In this document: one piece after another, positions 51,550 through 58,600 of the stretch
How the letters are laid out: each line of letters opens with the position of its first letter
Numbering within the stretch: position 1 is the stretch's first letter
Virus record (IMG/VR): IMGVR_UViG_3300020020_000003
Span: 1-64,000 of that record
DNA length: 64,000 bases
From: a virus
Reading direction: 5' to 3' (one strand)
Notes under the pieces: model-generated
Databases searched by the model: none
Told to the model about the DNA's origin: nothing
What the model saw: the letters and a program-made list of their open reading frames with translations, nothing else
Made by a program: the position numbers and the translations under genes

Positions 51550-51574
51550 GATCGCTATACAGGCCGCGTGCGGG

Positions 51575-51646
51575 GCGGCTACAGCAAGATCTAGTTGTAG
51601 CCGCTATAGGGGGTGCGGCGCAATTTGCGCCGCTGTACAAGCCCCC
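51575..51646. other. two hairpins in the convergent intergenic region
   Basis: GCGGCTACA/TGTAGCCGC (51575-51604) and GGGGG...GCGGCGCA-ATT-TGCGCCGC...CCCCC (51609-51646). Neither is followed by a T-run on either strand, so they may be structural stops for converging transcription or RNA 3' ends. The second touches the stop of the leftward 58-aa gene. Confidence 0.6.
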
Positions 51647-51822
51647 TAGCGCCCCTCTTTATCATCTTCTTTATCTTGTTTTCTACGCTTAGTTTCATTC
51701 TCATATCTAACAAGTTCAAGGTAATCTTTATTGAATTCGATTGTCCTTCTTCTTAATCTTTCTTTCTGAGATAAACCTTTCTTGATAGCTTTCTTAGTTC
51801 TTTGACGTCCAAGGCCAGTCAT
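51646..51822 (-). CDS. small basic protein (58 aa)
   Basis: Excellent SD (AGGAGG) before ATG. MTGLGRQRTKKAIKKGLSQK and KERLRRRTIEF... end KRRKQDKEDDKEGR; very Lys/Arg-rich and helical, so nucleic-acid binding is likely. Last gene of the leftward arm. Confidence 0.65.
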   Translation of the reverse strand: MTGLGRQRTKKAIKKGLSQKERLRRRTIEFNKDYLELVRYENETKRRKQDKEDDKEGR

Positions 51823-51878
51823 AGATTTTTCCTCCTACGCCCCGTTAACTTTCTTTACCCTGACTCCTCTATTTTTAC

Positions 51879-52076
51879 TCATATCTTATCCGAGTCCATT
51901 CTAAGTACTGCATTCTTATCATTGATGCGTGTGTACTCACCTGACTTAAGCTTCAGAAAGATATGGGTACCACATTCTGGGCAATAGTTCGGAAGGCGCG
52001 GATTGACCCAACACAGCATCAGATGACAGCACGGCATCTCCATTAGCCGGAATTGGATTATTTGATTAGTTATCAC
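51879..52076 (-). CDS. zinc-finger-like protein (65 aa)
   Basis: GTG start with AGGAAG upstream. MEMPCCHLMLCWVNPRL...YCPECGTHIF supplies C-C-H and CxxC pairs, a zinc ribbon. Charged C-terminus. Function unknown. Confidence 0.68.
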   Translation of the reverse strand: MITNQIIQFRLMEMPCCHLMLCWVNPRLPNYCPECGTHIFLKLKSGEYTRINDKNAVLRMDSDKI

Positions 52077-52091
52077 GGGGTTCTTCCTGTG

Positions 52092-52379
52092 TCATGCGAC
52101 TAACCTCAGTTTGGGCTTGCGCCTGACTGTCTTGCGCTCGCCGATGCGGAAGCTTGCCCTCACCGAATTGGCGACGGCCGCGACGCAACAATAACGCGGT
52201 GAAATGGTGGCTCCGAAGAACCAATTGCGGAGTGTGGTGTTCGTCACGCCGCTCGACTTGGAAATTTGAGCGATCACCGTGCCGAACTTGACGCCTTGGG
52301 CTTCCGCTTCGAATTGCAGCGCCGTGCGCAACAGATCGATCACGGGGTCTTTGGTCTTGAACAGATAGGACTTGTACAT
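52092..52379 (-). CDS. Cro/repressor-like DNA-binding protein (95 aa)
   Basis: AAGGAG before ATG. AQISKSSGVTNTTLRNWFFG is a helix-turn-helix of the XRE/Cro type, followed by a basic C-terminus (GERKTVRRKPKLRLVA). GC-rich codons stand out from the AT-richer neighbours. Probably a transcription regulator of the leftward arm. Confidence 0.75.
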   Translation of the reverse strand: MYKSYLFKTKDPVIDLLRTALQFEAEAQGVKFGTVIAQISKSSGVTNTTLRNWFFGATISPRYCCVAAVANSVRASFRIGERKTVRRKPKLRLVA

Positions 52380-52407
52380 CTTAGTCTCCTTGTGTGATTG
52401 GTATCTT

Positions 52408-52716
52408 TTATTTGGTATCCCAGACAGTCTGCATGAAACGTTCTAATTTAGCCTGCTTACCATCCCATCCGCTATCCATGGCGGTCGTCCGCATCAGACC
52501 CATTTTGTGGGCCATCATTCCGATGTAAATAGTTTCACCGTATTCGATACTTAGATGATCAACGTTTGCCATGCCGTCTGGCCGATTCTCTTTCCCAAAG
52601 CGAATCAATTTAGAGGCGGCTAGGATAACCTCAGCACATTCCTCCATTAGGATTGTGAGAATTTCCTTCTCGTGGGCACTGAGGGGTGTTCCTGTAGGTG
52701 TGTACTTCTTGGTCAT
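52408..52716 (-). CDS. MazG-like nucleotide pyrophosphohydrolase (102 aa)
   Basis: LMEECAEVILAASKLIRFG with downstream YGETIYIGMMAHKMGLM gives the EExxE...D-type helical NTP-PPase pattern. Start at 52716 because it overlaps the upstream stop (ATGA). Would hydrolyse (d)NTPs or ppGpp. A second MazG-like gene sits 700 bp upstream. Confidence 0.75.
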   Translation of the reverse strand: MTKKYTPTGTPLSAHEKEILTILMEECAEVILAASKLIRFGKENRPDGMANVDHLSIEYGETIYIGMMAHKMGLMRTTAMDSGWDGKQAKLERFMQTVWDTK

Positions 52717-52949
52717 TTGTTTTCCAGACTGTTTGGTGGTAGTGAATAGACAATTATCCAGCTTTTCTTGCACTGACTGGTTTTCTGCGGAATTCTTCTT
52801 TTGATCACAAGCCCTCGCACTACAAGCGTCTCGAGGGTCTTTCGCATGTCGGAGTAACCCATCCAGGTCCATTCCGACTGTGTAGTCCACGACCCGTGGA
52901 CGTTGAGCGCCTTCAACACCATCATTTGGGTGTGCCCGATAGGCCTCAT
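52713..52949 (-). CDS. winged-helix-like protein (78 aa)
   Basis: MRPIGHTQMMVLKALNVHGS and MGYSDMRKTLETLVVRGLVI resemble a small winged helix; a Lys-rich stretch follows. ATGA overlaps with both neighbours show operon coupling. Probably DNA binding. Confidence 0.65.
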   Translation of the reverse strand: MRPIGHTQMMVLKALNVHGSWTTQSEWTWMGYSDMRKTLETLVVRGLVIKRRIPQKTSQCKKSWIIVYSLPPNSLENK

Positions 52950-53170
52950 GACTTCTTCCTTGAGACAGTACCCATCAGAAGATGAGTAGCGTAGGCTTTA
53001 GTCTCCGGTTCACCGTTGACGAACCAAGCGAACCGATTGCATGCTGGATAGTAGGCGCAGGCCACGTTGCCCCGTGTAGCCTTTCCTGTCGTGCTTCCGG
53101 CGATACCCTTACTGGAGTTTCGTATTGCCTCAGCTTGAATTGATTTTACGAGTGGAGACTCCGTTTTCAC
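52946..53170 (-). CDS. hypothetical protein (74 aa)
   Basis: GTG start at 53170 overlaps the upstream stop (GTGA); an earlier GTG at 53182 is possible. SPLVKSIQAEAIRNSSKGIA, then a Cys pair (VACAYYPACNRFAWFVNGEP). No known family. Confidence 0.58.
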   Translation of the reverse strand: MKTESPLVKSIQAEAIRNSSKGIAGSTTGKATRGNVACAYYPACNRFAWFVNGEPETKAYATHLLMGTVSRKKS

Positions 53171-53364
53171 TTCAATCCCCACAGATCAATTTGCTGCTCC
53201 TGAAGTGTCTTCCACTGTGTAGCGCCACCGTCGTGGAAGGATTCCATGTGGCGATCGTACGCGGCTTCTTCTGCATTTTCGGTACACGATTTGCAGATGA
53301 GTTCCCCGTAGTCGTTCGGGGGAAGATTACAGGGGCAGGCACACTTCTCGCAGGGAGGGGTCAT
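53167..53364 (-). CDS. zinc-binding small protein (65 aa)
   Basis: MTPPCEKCACPCNLPPNDYG and ELICKSC provide six cysteines in CxxCxCxC...CxxC spacing, likely one or two zinc sites. GGAG upstream; ATGA overlap with the MazG-like gene. Acidic helical tail. Confidence 0.66.
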   Translation of the reverse strand: MTPPCEKCACPCNLPPNDYGELICKSCTENAEEAAYDRHMESFHDGGATQWKTLQEQQIDLWGLK

Positions 53365-53708
53365 TTGAGTTTCTCCAGATATCCAATCTCGACTGACTTA
53401 CTATCGAACACCTCAACCATGGCTTCGCCAAGTTGGAAACCGAGCGACTGTGCTATCAGATCAAGATAGACACCAGTATCGCCAATCTCCTTGCGCAGCT
53501 TCGCACGTAACACATCGTCAGCTTCCTTGTTTCCAGGAATGCCGTCGCGCGAGCGATTGAGTTTCTTAGCGATGTTGGCCGCCTCTCCAAGCTCCCCCAT
53601 GATCGCAACGAACCAGTCGCTGGTTGACCAACCAGATAGCGGATGATTAAAACCATCCCGTGCTTCGCAACGGGTACGATTGGCCTTGCTGAATTCCTCG
53701 AACGTCAT
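53361..53708 (-). CDS. MazG-like protein (115 aa)
   Basis: SDWFVAIMGELGEAANIAKK, then EIGDTGVYLDLIAQSLGF, give the two helical halves of the phage MazG/NTP-PPase family (EE...E-x-x-D). GGGAG before ATG. Likely acts on nucleotide pools or ppGpp. Confidence 0.82.
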   Translation of the reverse strand: MTFEEFSKANRTRCEARDGFNHPLSGWSTSDWFVAIMGELGEAANIAKKLNRSRDGIPGNKEADDVLRAKLRKEIGDTGVYLDLIAQSLGFQLGEAMVEVFDSKSVEIGYLEKLK

Positions 53709-53713
53709 CTTGT

Positions 53714-54061
53714 TTATCTCCCGTCTACTTGTGAAGGTAACATGGAACGGATTTTACTGATCTCATCTTCCCAATGTCCTCTATCGGGGTGCCCGTTGCC
53801 ATTCGGTATGGATGCAGGGGTCTGCAGACCTTTGAATAGGTCAGCGGTCTTGCCACAGAACGCTACATAGGATCCGATGACGTCAGTAATCTCGAGTGTT
53901 CGTGCGCCGATATCGTTTTCGAATTTAGTAGCTATCTGGCGTATAGCTTCTGCCATCTTATCCGATTGTTCGACCACGGCTTTGATATCCGCAACCATAC
54001 GGTCAGCAGATGTTCGAACTGCATCAGTAGTCAGGCTAGCGATTCTTTGGTTCTCAGTCAT
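53714..54061 (-). CDS. hypothetical helical protein (115 aa)
   Basis: AGGAG before ATG. MTENQRIASLTTDAVRTSAD and further long helices (QSDKMAEAIRQIATKFENDI), ending HWEDEISKIRSMLPSQ. Coiled-coil profile; no motif recognised. Confidence 0.64.
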   Translation of the reverse strand: MTENQRIASLTTDAVRTSADRMVADIKAVVEQSDKMAEAIRQIATKFENDIGARTLEITDVIGSYVAFCGKTADLFKGLQTPASIPNGNGHPDRGHWEDEISKIRSMLPSQVDGR

Positions 54062-54276
54062 TCAGATCTCCTGGTTGCTTTGTCGTAGAGATGGGGTATG
54101 CAGTACTTGACTAGGTCTAATGTTGCCTTTACAGATAAAGTTGTCTCGCAGATGATTGTTCCATCCGCGCGATAAGAAAAGATGTGAAGACCAATTGCTG
54201 GGTCGTCACAAAATGTGACGTCATAATGATCAGCCTTCTCGACCTCAGGACCGGAAGGTCGGTAGTCGAATTCCAT
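54058..54276 (-). CDS. hypothetical protein (72 aa)
   Basis: MEFDYRPSGPEVEKADHYDV start (a GTG at 54285 would add three residues). Beta profile (IGLHIFSYRADGTIICETTL) and helical end. ATGA overlap with the next gene. No family known. Confidence 0.58.
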   Translation of the reverse strand: MEFDYRPSGPEVEKADHYDVTFCDDPAIGLHIFSYRADGTIICETTLSVKATLDLVKYCIPHLYDKATRRSE

Positions 54277-54289
54277 TTTTGTCACCGGC

Positions 54290-54469
54290 TTATACTTTAT
54301 GATAATAGTCGAGCACCATCTCTATGCTGCACGATTGTTTGAGACCGTTATCCATCTTGACGAGGTGGGTGATACCATGCCCCATTAACATACGCAGAAT
54401 TGCTGCACCATTTGGCGTGGTCTGCAATTCTTTACCTAAATTGTCCCACTTGACTTCGATATCTTTCAT
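54290..54469 (-). CDS. small protein (59 aa)
   Basis: MKDIEVKWDNLGKELQTTPN start at 54469, coupled to the upstream stop by ATGA. LRMLMGHGITHLVKMDNGLK and a helical C-terminus. Unknown function. Confidence 0.58.
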   Translation of the reverse strand: MKDIEVKWDNLGKELQTTPNGAAILRMLMGHGITHLVKMDNGLKQSCSIEMVLDYYHKV

Positions 54470-54885
54470 CTGCAACTCGTCTTGACGACGCTCCCTGAAC
54501 GGTAACTACGACATTGTGAATAGAAATCCTTGCCGTCGCAGGTTGTGATGCTCACTGAACCACTACGGCGTGTAGTGCAGCTGGCTGCCTCACTAGGGTT
54601 CGGCAGCAGAAATGCTGTGAGCAACATTAGCGTTGCGGCAATTCTTTTCATCTTTAACTTCGGGCGCTTTCTAGGTAATACTATGCAGACTCGCCCTACG
54701 AATTGACTGAATCCCGATTCTGAATTAGCTAGACGAGCAATATTATCTCGATCGACTGCAATAAACATTCGAGATATAGTTACTTCGTGTTGAACTCTAT
54801 CAGCCACACTCTGGGCGGCATTGTGAGCGTTTGTCTTATTGGCAAAGAAACGTTTCTCTCCGGCATCTATGTAGTAGAGATTCAT
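54466..54885 (-). CDS. two-part protein with internal signal peptide (139 aa)
   Basis: N-terminal half is cytosolic-looking (MNLYYIDAGEKRFFANKTNA). At residue 79 begins MKRIAATLMLLTAFLLPNPS, a clean signal peptide, followed by a 40-residue Cys-rich tail with RSGSV-x-x-T-x-C repeats. An internal start (GAAG upstream) is therefore likely to yield a secreted small protein in addition to the long form. GGGAG precedes the outer ATG. Confidence 0.6.
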   Translation of the reverse strand: MNLYYIDAGEKRFFANKTNAHNAAQSVADRVQHEVTISRMFIAVDRDNIARLANSESGFSQFVGRVCIVLPRKRPKLKMKRIAATLMLLTAFLLPNPSEAASCTTRRSGSVSITTCDGKDFYSQCRSYRSGSVVKTSCR

Positions 54886-54916
54886 TGCTTACTCCCGTTT
54901 AGCTTGACGGTAACAC

Positions 54917-54945
54917 ATTATTGCACATTACGCAGTGGATGTCAA
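54917..54945 (-). promoter_or_regulatory. strong predicted promoter
   Basis: Minus strand TTGACA (54945-54940), 17-bp spacer ending TGTGC, AATAAT (54922-54917): near-consensus with an extended -10. It drives the 54885 to 51646 gene run. Confidence 0.72.
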
Positions 54946-55172
54946 GGGCGAGCCTTTCGAGGTTGAATAATGATATCTACCTCAGAACCTGTCTCGAGAC
55001 CTTCTGGTTTTTCGTACCCAACAAAGAGAGCTTCCCAGCTTCCCTCGAAGTGTACAAACCATCCTAAGTTTTCCATTATAGTTATTGCTTCTCCATTCTT
55101 ATCTTTTCTGCTATAAGAAATACGTTTCTTTTCCTCAAGTTTCTTTACTCGAGTCGGGATGCGAATGTTCAC
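54942..55172 (-). CDS. hypothetical protein (76 aa)
   Basis: GTG start overlapping the upstream TGA (GTGA). MNIRIPTRVKKLEEKKRISY start, strongly charged N-terminus, beta centre (LGWFVHFEGSWEALFVGYEK). No domain. Confidence 0.6.
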   Translation of the reverse strand: MNIRIPTRVKKLEEKKRISYSRKDKNGEAITIMENLGWFVHFEGSWEALFVGYEKPEGLETGSEVDIIIQPRKARP

Positions 55173-55324
55173 GCTTCTCCACTCCAGATCTTATCTAGTT
55201 GATCATAATCTTTATCGATATGAACAGGTAACATGCCCAACTTCATCCACATTTCATAATGTTTATTGACTTGATAAAGTAGATAGAAATATCTGATGTG
55301 TCTTATGATGATCCAGCGTTTCAT
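55169..55324 (-). CDS. small hypothetical protein (51 aa)
   Basis: MKRWIIIRHIRYFYLLYQVN start with a hydrophobic, basic N-terminus (could be amphipathic or membrane-associated). Stop overlaps the next start by GTGA. AT-rich codons. Weak SD. Confidence 0.5.
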   Translation of the reverse strand: MKRWIIIRHIRYFYLLYQVNKHYEMWMKLGMLPVHIDKDYDQLDKIWSGEA

Positions 55325-55328
55325 TTTC

Positions 55329-55508
55329 TTATCTTTCTAATTCTTCACGAGTAGCAAGCCAGGTGCATTCACCAAGTAATCTTACCTTATCTCGATTTTT
55401 ATTTATCCATTTTAAGATATCAACACTGGATCTCGCAACCATTAATTCTTTTGTACGTTCTGAAATACGTATCATAGCTTCGGTATCAAGTTGATCTACA
55501 GCTTTCAT
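55329..55508 (-). CDS. small hypothetical protein (59 aa)
   Basis: MKAVDQLDTEAMIRISERTK start; ATGA overlap with the upstream gene. Helical and charged, ending LATREELER. Typical of short accessory genes in this AT-rich block. Confidence 0.55.
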   Translation of the reverse strand: MKAVDQLDTEAMIRISERTKELMVARSSVDILKWINKNRDKVRLLGECTWLATREELER

Positions 55509-55765
55509 TTTCTGAATCCCTTACAGGCTAATTTCACTGAGCGGGGATCGTCTGCGCGACCTGCGGTACTAATACTAACACGAAGGTCGCATTTCGGACA
55601 TTCAATGATATAATACCCTATTCGTTTTGCTGGATAGGGTAACATGACAAGGCACATCTCTTTCTGGCCCTTAGACATATCGAGATCAATGCCAAGAGGG
55701 TATTTCGGATTGGGTCTACTTTCAGCCTCTGCTTTACTGTCGACCCATTGAATTCTGTGATTCAT
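55505..55765 (-). CDS. zinc-ribbon-like protein (86 aa)
   Basis: Start at 55765 (ATGA overlap with the RHH gene). MNHRIQWVDSKAEAESRPNP, then YYIIECPKCDLRVSISTAGR with a later cysteine (VKLACK), a half zinc ribbon. Function unknown. Confidence 0.62.
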   Translation of the reverse strand: MNHRIQWVDSKAEAESRPNPKYPLGIDLDMSKGQKEMCLVMLPYPAKRIGYYIIECPKCDLRVSISTAGRADDPRSVKLACKGFRK

Positions 55766-55956
55766 TGACGTGGCTCCAATGCATCGCTCTCTTCGACACA
55801 TAGTTTGCCACAAGTCACGAGACCCACTACTGTGGCGTTGAAATCCTTTCCGTCCGATTTAGCTATCTCAATAATCTCCTTGAACAACTTGGGTGGAAAA
55901 CGAACAGCGATCTGTTTCTTACCATCGCCTCTGATTATTCCAACTGGATATTTCAT
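55762..55956 (-). CDS. ribbon-helix-helix (Arc-like) regulator (64 aa)
   Basis: MKYPVGIIRGDGKKQIAVRF: beta strand then PPKLFKEIIEIAKSDGKDFN helices, the RHH/Arc pattern. Start at 55956 with GGAG 8 bases upstream and ATGA overlap. Likely a DNA-binding dimer controlling leftward transcription. Confidence 0.72.
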   Translation of the reverse strand: MKYPVGIIRGDGKKQIAVRFPPKLFKEIIEIAKSDGKDFNATVVGLVTCGKLCVEESDALEPRQ

Positions 55957-56330
55957 CTTCTGCATCTCCATTTATATCTTCCTACGTAGACTTTACGCAT
56001 ACCATGAGCTCTACAGATTTCTGATCGAGCTGGTCTAAATCTAGTTCTTCTATGGGGTCTTTTAATCTCTTCTTCTATCTGAGGCGCAACCTCTTTTACT
56101 TCAACTGTTTCAATGGGTTCTCGAGTGATTGCAATAGTTTTAACGGTATTAATCTTCGGAGGAGAGACTATAACGTTGCTCGGTGTGTTACCCCATCGCT
56201 CCTGAAGTGTGGCGCGTATCTCCTGTTTAACGATTGGCTGTTTTCGCGGTGGTTCTCGCCCGATAAAAGTTATGCCCCAGGCAATAAGAGTGGCGCCGAA
56301 GCCGGCAAATATGAAGATAAGTTTTGTCAA
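55953..56330 (-). CDS. membrane-anchored protein (125 aa)
   Basis: TTG start overlapping the upstream TGA; no alternative start nearby. N-terminal TM helix (LIFIFAGFGATLIAWGITFI), then a Glu/Lys-rich region, then a basic arginine C-terminus (PHRRTRFRPARSE, YKWRCRR). Unknown role, perhaps envelope-associated. Confidence 0.62.
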   Translation of the reverse strand: MTKLIFIFAGFGATLIAWGITFIGREPPRKQPIVKQEIRATLQERWGNTPSNVIVSPPKINTVKTIAITREPIETVEVKEVAPQIEEEIKRPHRRTRFRPARSEICRAHGMRKVYVGRYKWRCRR

Positions 56331-56494
56331 TGTGCTCGACCTGACCCACTTTGACGAATCTGGTGACGAATTTCTGTCGCGGCTTTATTGTCTGCGTCTT
56401 CTCTAGACATGCCAGCAGCTATCATTTCTCGTTTACGTTTCTCGAACTCTGCAAACCAGATTTCAAGTTCTGCCAATGTCTTGAGTTTATTCAT
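56327..56494 (-). CDS. small hypothetical protein (55 aa)
   Basis: MNKLKTLAELEIWFAEFEKR start at 56494 with GGCGGAG upstream. Helical (MIAAGMSREDADNKAATEIR), charged. TTGA/ATGA-type overlaps on both sides show dense packing. Confidence 0.58.
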   Translation of the reverse strand: MNKLKTLAELEIWFAEFEKRKREMIAAGMSREDADNKAATEIRHQIRQSGSGRAH

Positions 56495-56690
56495 GTTTTT
56501 CTCCGCCACTATTCTCAATCAATTGGAATAGCATCTTGCGAGCATAGGCGGATGTAAAAGCAGATTCATGTTGAAATAGAATGGAATCTTCAAAATTCCT
56601 ATCTGCAAGATGCGTTGCTGCCCATCGTGCATAGCTGGCTGCCACCTCTTGAAGATGGATAAGCAGATTGCAGCTATCTTCTTCACTCAT
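56487..56690 (-). CDS. hypothetical protein (67 aa)
   Basis: MSEEDSCNLLIHLQEVAASY start at 56690 chosen by its ATGA overlap with the upstream gene. Helical with conserved-looking ARWAATHLADRNFED. No family. Confidence 0.58.
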   Translation of the reverse strand: MSEEDSCNLLIHLQEVAASYARWAATHLADRNFEDSILFQHESAFTSAYARKMLFQLIENSGGEKHE

Positions 56691-56833
56691 TTCTTTTCCA
56701 ACTCTTGAATTGCCCATTCGATGTCGCCAAGTGTGATCTCCTGGCGACCATTAAGTTTTGCTCGATGTTGGATTAGTCGTAATGCACGAAGCACAGCAAG
56801 AGTCTCTGGAGATAGGTTGATCTGATGGGTCAT
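56687..56833 (-). CDS. small helical protein (48 aa)
   Basis: MTHQINLSPETLAVLRALRL start with GGAGGG upstream. Ends GDIEWAIQELEKK with ATGA overlap to the next gene. May bind nucleic acid or protein; unknown. Confidence 0.55.
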   Translation of the reverse strand: MTHQINLSPETLAVLRALRLIQHRAKLNGRQEITLGDIEWAIQELEKK

Positions 56834-56868
56834 GGTTGCTGTCCCTCCACGATAATCTTAGGCAAGGA

Positions 56869-57075
56869 TTAACGCCCCGTTTTTCTTGCCATTAAAAGTC
56901 CCTCGAGCATGAGAGTTGCTTTGATAAGATCTCTCGCTTCCGATACTTTGAGAGCAACACCAAAGTAATCACCCCCACTACTGATTCTCGAATCAGCAGT
57001 TTTAGCTATCTCATTAGTTACTGGACGAATGAGAGTGAGAAGCGTTTCGAGTGTTTCGACGTCCATAACTGTCAT
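56869..57075 (-). CDS. hypothetical protein (68 aa)
   Basis: MTVMDVETLETLLTLIRPVT; helical with a basic end (GLLMARKTGR). Starts one base after the LuxR-like gene's stop. Function unknown. Confidence 0.57.
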   Translation of the reverse strand: MTVMDVETLETLLTLIRPVTNEIAKTADSRISSGGDYFGVALKVSEARDLIKATLMLEGLLMARKTGR

Positions 57076-57348
57076 CTAAGTGATTCCGTATTTGTCAGTC
57101 GGAGGCGGCGGAACTACAGTTTTTCCGTTGAACATCATGGCTAGTGCTGTTCGATTCTTCGTTCCGGTCTTAGTATAGGCCGTGTGTAGCCACATCTTAA
57201 CAGTTCCTTCGGCAACACTCATCAGTTTTGCTATCTCTTTATTAGACAGCCCTTTGATGAGATGCTCGACAACTTCGCGCTGACGCGGTGATAATTGTCC
57301 AATGTTCGTAAGAGGACAATCATGACACGGTCTCTCTATTGAGCCCAT
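57076..57348 (-). CDS. LuxR/GerE-type HTH protein (90 aa)
   Basis: LSPRQREVVEHLIKGLSNKE, IAKLMSVAEGTVKMWLHTAY is the complete four-helix GerE DNA-binding domain. A CHDCPL pair precedes it. GGGAG lies before ATG. Stand-alone GerE domains in phages act as transcription regulators; target unknown. Confidence 0.86.
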   Translation of the reverse strand: MGSIERPCHDCPLTNIGQLSPRQREVVEHLIKGLSNKEIAKLMSVAEGTVKMWLHTAYTKTGTKNRTALAMMFNGKTVVPPPPTDKYGIT

Positions 57349-57377
57349 GACAAATCTCCCAGCCTTTGTCTCTCATG

Positions 57378-57809
57378 TTAAGTTTCCTTTCGATACATAC
57401 GCCGCCCCAGTTTTCGTGACTCTTCGTGAGACAGACCTTTTATTCCAACTTGACTAGCAGGTGGCATGCGCGGATGCGGAAAGTGAGTATCACGCCACAT
57501 GTGAAGTACATAAGGATGATTGTCGATGTGGTCTTCTTTAGGCACATGATATTGAATAACTAATTCAGTCTCTTCCCAAAATAGATCTTTAATGAAACAC
57601 ATCTCTTCCCAATTCGGGCATCTTCTTTCGGTGCTCACACTAACATGTTCCCAACCGTGTGCATCTGGATGTTCAGCACCATTAGATATAATTCGTAATG
57701 ACGCGCCGCAGGGACCCATCAATTGAAATGCTCCTGCCAGCTCCGATTTAGGATAACCGTAGCCCTCGAGACGTGCTGTCTTAAGTTTCGTTGGAACAAC
57801 CCTACGCAT
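57378..57809 (-). CDS. hypothetical protein, DUF7694-like (143 aa)
   Basis: Start at 57809, within the tail of the Lar-like gene. Pattern HGWEHVSVS...RRCPNWEEMCFIKDLFWEE then HPYVLHMWRDTHF recalls the short DUF7694-type phage protein family. Function unknown. Confidence 0.68.
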   Translation of the reverse strand: MRRVVPTKLKTARLEGYGYPKSELAGAFQLMGPCGASLRIISNGAEHPDAHGWEHVSVSTERRCPNWEEMCFIKDLFWEETELVIQYHVPKEDHIDNHPYVLHMWRDTHFPHPRMPPASQVGIKGLSHEESRKLGRRMYRKET

Positions 57810-58026
57810 GGCGTTTATTCCAGTTCGCCGCTGCTTCAACCCGACGCGCGTATCCGATTGAGTTTGTGTATCCGACTGGACATTCATCTTTGACATCGCG
57901 GCAATAAACGTACCACGATGCCAAGTCCCAACTTTTGTCATGTTCGAATGAACAAGGTGAACCGCAGAATGGGCATGGTAATAGTTCGCCGGGTTCGGCT
58001 TCGATGATCACCCGTTCTGCGGCCAT
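57802..58026 (-). CDS. Lar-like restriction-alleviation family protein (74 aa)
   Basis: MAAERVIIEAEPGELLPCPF, CxxC followed by a second Cys (CRDVKDECPVGY) and the ending AANWNKRHA match the Lar restriction-alleviation family of small zinc proteins. Start at 58026 with GGAG upstream; a promoter lies ~25-55 bp upstream. Lar homologues modulate type I restriction; here an anti-restriction role is inferred. Confidence 0.78.
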   Translation of the reverse strand: MAAERVIIEAEPGELLPCPFCGSPCSFEHDKSWDLASWYVYCRDVKDECPVGYTNSIGYARRVEAAANWNKRHA

Positions 58027-58050
58027 AGGCTTGTGCTCCGTTAGCCGCAC

Positions 58051-58079
58051 AGTATATGTAGATCTGCCTGTTGATGCAA
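58051..58079 (-). promoter_or_regulatory. predicted sigma70-type promoter
   Basis: Minus strand TTGCAT (58079-58074), 17-bp spacer, TATACT (58056-58051). Drives the Lar-like gene and the run downstream of it. It lies at the end of the resolvase gene. Confidence 0.68.
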
Positions 58080-58082
58080 GCT

Positions 58083-58523
58083 TTATTTTTGGAGGGTGGC
58101 TTTTACCCACCCGGTAAACCAAATCCGAAAAGTATCCCAATCGATTTCTGCAATAGCCTGCATCTGGTGACCCTCGGGAAGGGGCATTGAGATGTAGGTT
58201 CTGACTCGCCACGGTTTTTTATTCTGTCTATAGATAAGAACAGGAATTGCATTGTCTCGCTTTGCAGACGTCTCACATTGCTTCCACCAAGTATTGACAC
58301 TAAGTGTCTCTTGCCGTTTAACTTCGACTGAAAGACCGTAGCAACCAATCAGATCCGAACCTCCAATAGCAGTTTGTATCTGATTCCTCTGGATGGTACA
58401 CATTCCTTTAAGACATTCTTCTCTCGGATAACCTAAGTCTGTCATTGCGAGGTAGATACAATAGTTCATTGCATCTGCAACCTCACGTTCTCCCGTCTTT
58501 CCCTTATTAACAATGTGAATCAT
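58083..58523 (-). CDS. Holliday junction resolvase-like nuclease (146 aa)
   Basis: GEREVADAMNYC, GGSDLIGCYGLSVEVKRQET with SDL and EVK giving a PD-(D/E)XK active site, then WWKQCETSAKRDNAIPVLIY. This is the small phage resolvase/RUS-unrelated nuclease pattern. GAGGGG before ATG. Likely resolves replication or recombination branches before packaging. Confidence 0.78.
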   Translation of the reverse strand: MIHIVNKGKTGEREVADAMNYCIYLAMTDLGYPREECLKGMCTIQRNQIQTAIGGSDLIGCYGLSVEVKRQETLSVNTWWKQCETSAKRDNAIPVLIYRQNKKPWRVRTYISMPLPEGHQMQAIAEIDWDTFRIWFTGWVKATLQK

Positions 58524-58600
58524 TTGTTGGTACCCCTCGTTGTTAGCTGTGCTTTTTGATGTGTGCGTAGGCCGCAGCGCCGCCGCTACAGTGCGTTTCT

